Assembly (NCBI GenBank): GCA_046327755.1
Contig: JAXLXW010000014.1
Span: forward strand, 1 to 64,000
DNA length: 64,000 bases
Direction of reading: 5' to 3'
Origin: SCN-70-22 sp046327755
GTDB lineage: Bacteria > Gemmatimonadota > Gemmatimonadetes > Gemmatimonadales > Gemmatimonadaceae
A model generated the notes under the pieces. That model ran no database searches. It was not told the origin of the DNA and saw only the letters and a list, made by a program, of their open reading frames with translations. How positions within the stretch are numbered: the first letter of the stretch is position 1; every line of letters begins with the position of its first letter. Positions 60,420 through 64,000 of the stretch are shown here, piece by piece. The translations under genes were made by a program, and so were the position numbers.

Positions 60420-61145
60420 GTGACCCTTCAGGACCTGTACGCCCAGTACGCCCCGATCCTGCGCCCGATCCTCCGCATCGGCCCGGTCTTTGGCGGTGTG
60501 GCGATGGTTGCCTGGCGCGTGCGGGAGACGCGGGTCCCCGTCTCGACCAAGGCGATCGTGATTCCGCCGGTGGCCATGAGTTCGGGCTTCGCGATCTTCG
60601 TGATGCCAATGGCGCGCGTGCCGTGGACCTGGGCGATCGGGACGTTCCTGCTGGGCCTCCTCGTGCTGTCGTATCCGCTCACGAGCACGACGAGGCTCGA
60701 GCCGCGCGACGGCGTGGTGTACATGCAGCGGTCGCGCGCCTTCATGCTGATCCTGCTGGCGCTGCTGGCCATCCGGCTCGCGCTGCACGACTACATCGGG
60801 CACATCATCTCGCCGCTGCAGACGGCATCGCTCTTCTTCCTGATGGCATTCGGGATGATTGCGCGCTGGCGCTGGACGATGTTCCGCCAGTTTCGCGCAT
60901 TGACCGCGGGGGGAGTGGTCGAGCGATCGCGTGCGTCGACGTCCGAGCGGCCGGCGGCGGCGCGCAGCGGGGCGACGGCGATGCAGATGATGACGATCCT
61001 CACGATCCTCGGGATCCTGGTGGCGCTCCTGATCCCCGTGCTGGCGAGTCGCCGCGCGAAGGGGACGTCGTCGTCGCGGCCGACGTCGACCTCGCAATCG
61101 ATGGCGCCCGCGCGCGGTGCAGCACCACGGGTGATCGCCGCGTAA
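60420..61145 (+). CDS. CcdC-like membrane protein with pilin-like tail
   Basis: 241 residues. The first 150 residues hold at least four transmembrane helices and the motifs S-T-K-A-I-V-I-P-P and S-Y-P-L-T-S, matching the CcdC/DUF1453 family, linked in Bacillus to cytochrome c biogenesis. After a soluble stretch, residues about 198-215 form a further hydrophobic helix (M-T-I-L-T-I-L-G-I-L-V-A-L-L-I-P-V-L) followed by basic residues, reminiscent of a type IV pilin stem, then a Ser/Thr-rich tail. The start is taken as the GTG at 60420; earlier codons are not conserved. Function in this organism is unproven. Confidence 0.65.
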   Translation: MTLQDLYAQYAPILRPILRIGPVFGGVAMVAWRVRETRVPVSTKAIVIPPVAMSSGFAIFVMPMARVPWTWAIGTFLLGLLVLSYPLTSTTRLEPRDGVVYMQRSRAFMLILLALLAIRLALHDYIGHIISPLQTASLFFLMAFGMIARWRWTMFRQFRALTAGGVVERSRASTSERPAAARSGATAMQMMTILTILGILVALLIPVLASRRAKGTSSSRPTSTSQSMAPARGAAPRVIAA

Positions 61146-61226
61146 CAGGGGGACGATCCCTCGATCGTCCGCTGGCCGGGTGGCGCGTTGCACCCCGCGG
61201 CGACCTCCCCTACGCACGGAAGCCCT

Positions 61227-63392
61227 GTGAACAACCGCAAGCACTCGACGCGCGCCGCTACCGGCGCGCTGCCGCGCGCCGCCACCGGCGCGCTGCTGTT
61301 GGCACTCGCCGCCACGCGCCCGCTCGCCGCGCAGGAACGCGAGGATCGCACGCTCCTCTCGCAGGGGCAGATGACCTCGATCATCAATGAGGTTTCGGGG
61401 GAGCGGGCGATGCACCACCTCCTCGAACTCGTCCCCTACCAGCGCGTGCGCCTGCCCGGCGAGTACAACGGCCCGTTCCGCGAGAGTCGCGTGATCGAGG
61501 AGTTCGCGAAGCAGTACGGCTTCAGCAACGTCACCACCGAGGTCTACCAGCAGGGGGGGACGACGCCGCAGCCCACGGTGGGCGAGTTGTGGATGACGAC
61601 GCCCAAGCTGGTGAAGCTGTTCGACATCCACGACATCGCGCTGGCGCTGGCGTCGCTCAACGCCAACGGCGACCTCACCGCGGAGCTGGTCGACGTCGGG
61701 GCGGGGCGCGCGCAGGACTTCGAGGGGAAGGACGTGAAGGGGAAGTTCGTCCTCTCGTCAGGTGCAACCGGCCAGGTCTACGCGCAGGCGGTGTCGCGCG
61801 GCGCGATCGGCGTGCTGGCGGTGAGCGCGATCGGTTACCAGCGCTCGGTGGACTATCCCACGCAGATCGTCTCGTCGACGGTCAACGCGCAGCCGGGGAC
61901 GGTCGCCTGGTCGGTGACCCCCGAGGTGCAACGCAACCTGCAGGCGCTGCTCGTCCGCGGCGAGAAGATCACCATCCGGTCGCTGACGAAGAGCGAGATG
62001 GTGCCGAGCAAGGCGGAGTACGTGCACGCCGAGATCCCGGGCGACGGGAGCACGACGCAGGAGGTCGGGATCTCCTGCCACCTGTACGAAGGGGTGATCA
62101 AGCAGGGGGCCAACGACGACAACTCGGGGTGCGCGCTCATCCTCGAGATCGGGCGCGCCTACATCAAGCTCCTCAACGAGGGGAAGCTCCCGCGCCCCAA
62201 GCGCACCATCAACTTCCAGTTTGTCCCCGAGATCGCGGGGACGGCTGCGTACCTCACGCGCCATCCCGAGAAGGCCAAGGCGATCATCGGGACGCTCAAC
62301 TTCGACATGGAAGGGATCCGCGTCTCGCAGAGCCGCTCGTTCTGGGTGCTGCAGCGCACGCCGGACACCTTTCCGTCGTACATCAACGACATCGCGCAGA
62401 GCGTGATGGAGTACATCGCCGACATCTCGCGCGAGCGCGTGCGCTTCCGCCGCTCGCTCTCCGGCTACGCCCCGACGCAGCCCGTCGAGTCGCCGCGCGG
62501 GAGCAAGGACGCCTTCTACATCAAGGTGGACAAGCACTACGGGTCGAGCGACCACGTGACGTACATGCAGTACGGAATCCCGGCGGTCATGTTCATCACC
62601 TGGCCCGACATGTGGTATCACTCGTCGGAGGACACGCCGGACAAGCAGGACCCCACGCAGTACAAGCGCGCCGCGGCGGTGGGGCTGGGCGGGATCGCCG
62701 TGCTGGCCGACGGGACCGACGAGATGGCGGCGCGCGTCCTGGCCGACAACCTCGGGCGCGGGCTCTCGCGCATGGGCGAGTCGCACACCAAGGGATTGGG
62801 CTACCTGGCCGACGCGAAGGACGGCCCGTCGCTCACCAACGCGTATCGCGAAGCGCGCGTGGCGATCACCCACCAGGCGGAGATCGAGAAGGCGGTGGTG
62901 CGCACGGCGCGCGTGCTGTGGACCGACTCGCTGGCGGGGAAGAAGAGGACGGCGGCGTTCGAGCCGCTCATCGACCAGCGCGCCGGCGCGCTGCTCAACG
63001 AGGTGAAGGCCGCCTACCAGTTGCAAGCGCTGCAGCGCAACGTGCCGGCCCCGGAGCCCGTGACGTCGCCCGAGGACAAGGCCGCGATGAACCTCGTGGT
63101 GCAGCTGACGGCAGCGGGGGCACAGGGACCCGGGCGCGGGCCTGGAGGGCCGGGCGGTCCCGGTGGCCCCGGCGGTGCGGCGGGGCGTGGCGCGGCACCG
63201 GCCGGCCCGTCGCTCCCGGACGAGTACAACGCCGAGCTCTCGCTGCTGCTGCGCAAGGGGCTCACCGTCGGGCAGATCCGCGACTTCCTCTCCGGCGAGT
63301 TCACCCCGGTGACGCTGGACGAGCTGCTCAAGGTCCTGCGGGCCCGCGAGGCGGCGGGGCAGCTGACGCTCACCCCCAAGGCGGCGAAGTGA
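61227..63392 (+). CDS. M28-family metallopeptidase (secreted)
   Basis: 721 residues. A signal peptide from the GTG at 61227 ends near P-L-A-A-Q. A PA-like insert (about 150-260) interrupts the catalytic domain, where G-A-N-D-D-N-S-G-C supplies a bridging Asp, P-E-I-A-G-T the Glu and G-S-S-D-H-V-T-Y a late His. A Gly-Pro-rich linker with repeated G-G-P (about 635-655) leads to a C-terminal helical domain. It is a zinc aminopeptidase acting outside the cytoplasm. A TTG at 61188 is an alternative start without a better signal. A perfect hairpin follows the stop. Confidence 0.85.
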   Translation: MNNRKHSTRAATGALPRAATGALLLALAATRPLAAQEREDRTLLSQGQMTSIINEVSGERAMHHLLELVPYQRVRLPGEYNGPFRESRVIEEFAKQYGFSNVTTEVYQQGGTTPQPTVGELWMTTPKLVKLFDIHDIALALASLNANGDLTAELVDVGAGRAQDFEGKDVKGKFVLSSGATGQVYAQAVSRGAIGVLAVSAIGYQRSVDYPTQIVSSTVNAQPGTVAWSVTPEVQRNLQALLVRGEKITIRSLTKSEMVPSKAEYVHAEIPGDGSTTQEVGISCHLYEGVIKQGANDDNSGCALILEIGRAYIKLLNEGKLPRPKRTINFQFVPEIAGTAAYLTRHPEKAKAIIGTLNFDMEGIRVSQSRSFWVLQRTPDTFPSYINDIAQSVMEYIADISRERVRFRRSLSGYAPTQPVESPRGSKDAFYIKVDKHYGSSDHVTYMQYGIPAVMFITWPDMWYHSSEDTPDKQDPTQYKRAAAVGLGGIAVLADGTDEMAARVLADNLGRGLSRMGESHTKGLGYLADAKDGPSLTNAYREARVAITHQAEIEKAVVRTARVLWTDSLAGKKRTAAFEPLIDQRAGALLNEVKAAYQLQALQRNVPAPEPVTSPEDKAAMNLVVQLTAAGAQGPGRGPGGPGGPGGPGGAAGRGAAPAGPSLPDEYNAELSLLLRKGLTVGQIRDFLSGEFTPVTLDELLKVLRAREAAGQLTLTPKAAK

Positions 63393-63400
63393 TCGGCGCG

Positions 63401-63428
63401 GGCCGCCAGCCGCAAACGGCTGGCGGCC
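63401..63428. terminator. Terminator hairpin
   Basis: GGCCGCCAGCCG (63401-63412) and CGGCTGGCGGCC (63417-63428) are perfect 12-base arms around CAAA, between the convergent M28 gene and the hydrolase gene. No T-run. Confidence 0.7.
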
Positions 63429-63453
63429 ACCCCGCCACGCGCCCGGCAGTTGC

Positions 63454-64000
63454 CTAACGCCGGACGAACTCCCCGACCACGCGCTGGAACTGCTCCGGCT
63501 CCTCCAGGAAGGGCCAGTGCCCGCTGTGCGTGAAGCCGGCGGTGGAGCAGCGCGGCAGCAGCGCGCACAGCGCTTCCGCGGTCGGCTGCCCGGTGAACGG
63601 CGAGTCGGCACCGCCCCACGCAATGAGCGTCGGGGCGTCCATGGCACGCAACGCTCCCTCCTGCGCATCACCAACCAGCGACAGCGAGATGCTGCGCCAC
63701 GCGGCGAACGACATCGACCCGGTGCTGTCGAGCAGGGCGCGGCGTGTGGGGTCGTACAGTCGCGCCTCGTTGTCGCCGTTGGCCGAGCGCGTGAACCACG
63801 CGTCGGCCGCATCGCCCGTTCCGCGCGGGATCCCCATGGCCGTGGAGTAGAGGGCGGGGCCGAGGTACGTCCAGATCGTGCGGTTCGTCATCCCGTTGTT
63901 GAGGCGGATCCCGCCCACGATCACCATCCGGTCGACGTGCGGGCGATGGCGAATGGCGTATCGCTGCACGAGCGCGCTCCCGAACGAATGCCCCACGAGG
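63454..64000 (-). CDS. Alpha/beta-hydrolase, truncated by window end
   Basis: The visible part, about 180 residues, begins inside the nucleophile elbow G-H-S-F-G-S-A. The acid region W-G-G-A-D-S-P-F and the catalytic His in H-S-G-H-W-P-F-L-E-E follow, so the triad is present. This is a typical hydrolase of the lipase/epoxide-hydrolase-like group, with a cap region containing L-G-P-A-L-Y-S. The N-terminal strands lie beyond base 64000. The stop TAG lies within a GCCTAACG octamer. Confidence 0.85.
   Translation of the reverse strand, partial: LVGHSFGSALVQRYAIRHRPHVDRMVIVGGIRLNNGMTNRTIWTYLGPALYSTAMGIPRGTGDAADAWFTRSANGDNEARLYDPTRRALLDSTGSMSFAAWRSISLSLVGDAQEGALRAMDAPTLIAWGGADSPFTGQPTAEALCALLPRCSTAGFTHSGHWPFLEEPEQFQRVVGEFVRR

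Noticed and set aside
63120..63200. Collagen-like repeat region as a separate element
   Set aside because: The GGCCCGGGCGG-type run encodes a Gly-Pro linker inside the M28 peptidase.
61758..63812. 684-codon minus frame opposite the M28 peptidase
   Set aside because: No signal or family and spans the terminator; shadow of the peptidase gene.

Overview
The window reads as chromosome from a high-G+C, diderm soil-type bacterium. The best guess is a member of Gemmatimonadota. That is an inference from a TonB-dependent receptor with a carboxypeptidase-like N-terminal domain, many secreted lipoproteins with L-A-A-C type lipoboxes, a PadR regulator paired with an FtsX/MacB-type permease, and GC-rich dispersed hairpin repeats. 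There is no phage, IS element, CRISPR array, rRNA or tRNA that I can support. Both ends are cut: the left end starts inside a prolyl oligopeptidase gene and the right end stops inside an alpha/beta hydrolase gene.

Layout. 1-6.8 kb: small enzymes (peptidase, SMP-30-like lactonase, DUF1801, esterase, VOC, RidA, FG-GAP, SRPBCC). 6.7-16.8 kb: secreted or outer-membrane proteins, including an uncharacterised protein built from two Cys-patterned repeats, an HExxH lipoprotein, a TonB-type receptor, an SGNH lipoprotein and an Ig-like lipoprotein. 17-21.5 kb: a ClpP-type protease, a PQQ dehydrogenase with an inserted cytochrome c domain, and two orphan proteins. 21.8-26.9 kb: a gluconate/oxidative pentose-phosphate block (gntK-gntP, zwf-gnd, pgl). 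27-38 kb: chemoreceptor, gamma-glutamyltransferase, beta-helix lipoprotein, CocE-type hydrolase and small proteins. 38-45 kb: acyl-CoA ligase, metallophosphatase, enoyl-CoA hydratase, large Ig-repeat lipoprotein and a decayed PIN toxin gene. 45.6-51 kb: PadR regulator with a clear promoter/operator, macrolide-exporter-type permease, and class I fumarase. 51-64 kb: dihaem cytochrome, a multicopper oxidase with reordered copper motifs, a membrane-anchored SARP-type regulator divergent from a repeat lipoprotein, a CcdC-like protein and an M28 peptidase.

How the genes may work together. The PQQ dehydrogenase could oxidise glucose to gluconate in the periplasm. GntP would import gluconate, GntK phosphorylate it and Gnd decarboxylate it, while Zwf and Pgl supply the same 6-phosphogluconate from inside the cell. 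The most unusual regulatory unit is the 1337-residue SARP/ATPase/transmembrane/propeller protein, which shares a 99-bp intergenic region with a lipoprotein gene. That region carries a perfect heptamer direct repeat with 11-bp period, as expected of a SARP operator.

Two patterns run across the window. One is a family of inverted-repeat elements sitting at gene 3' ends (five copies). The other is an over-represented octamer, CGTTAGGC, that repeatedly places rare TTA leucine codons or TAG stops in genes.
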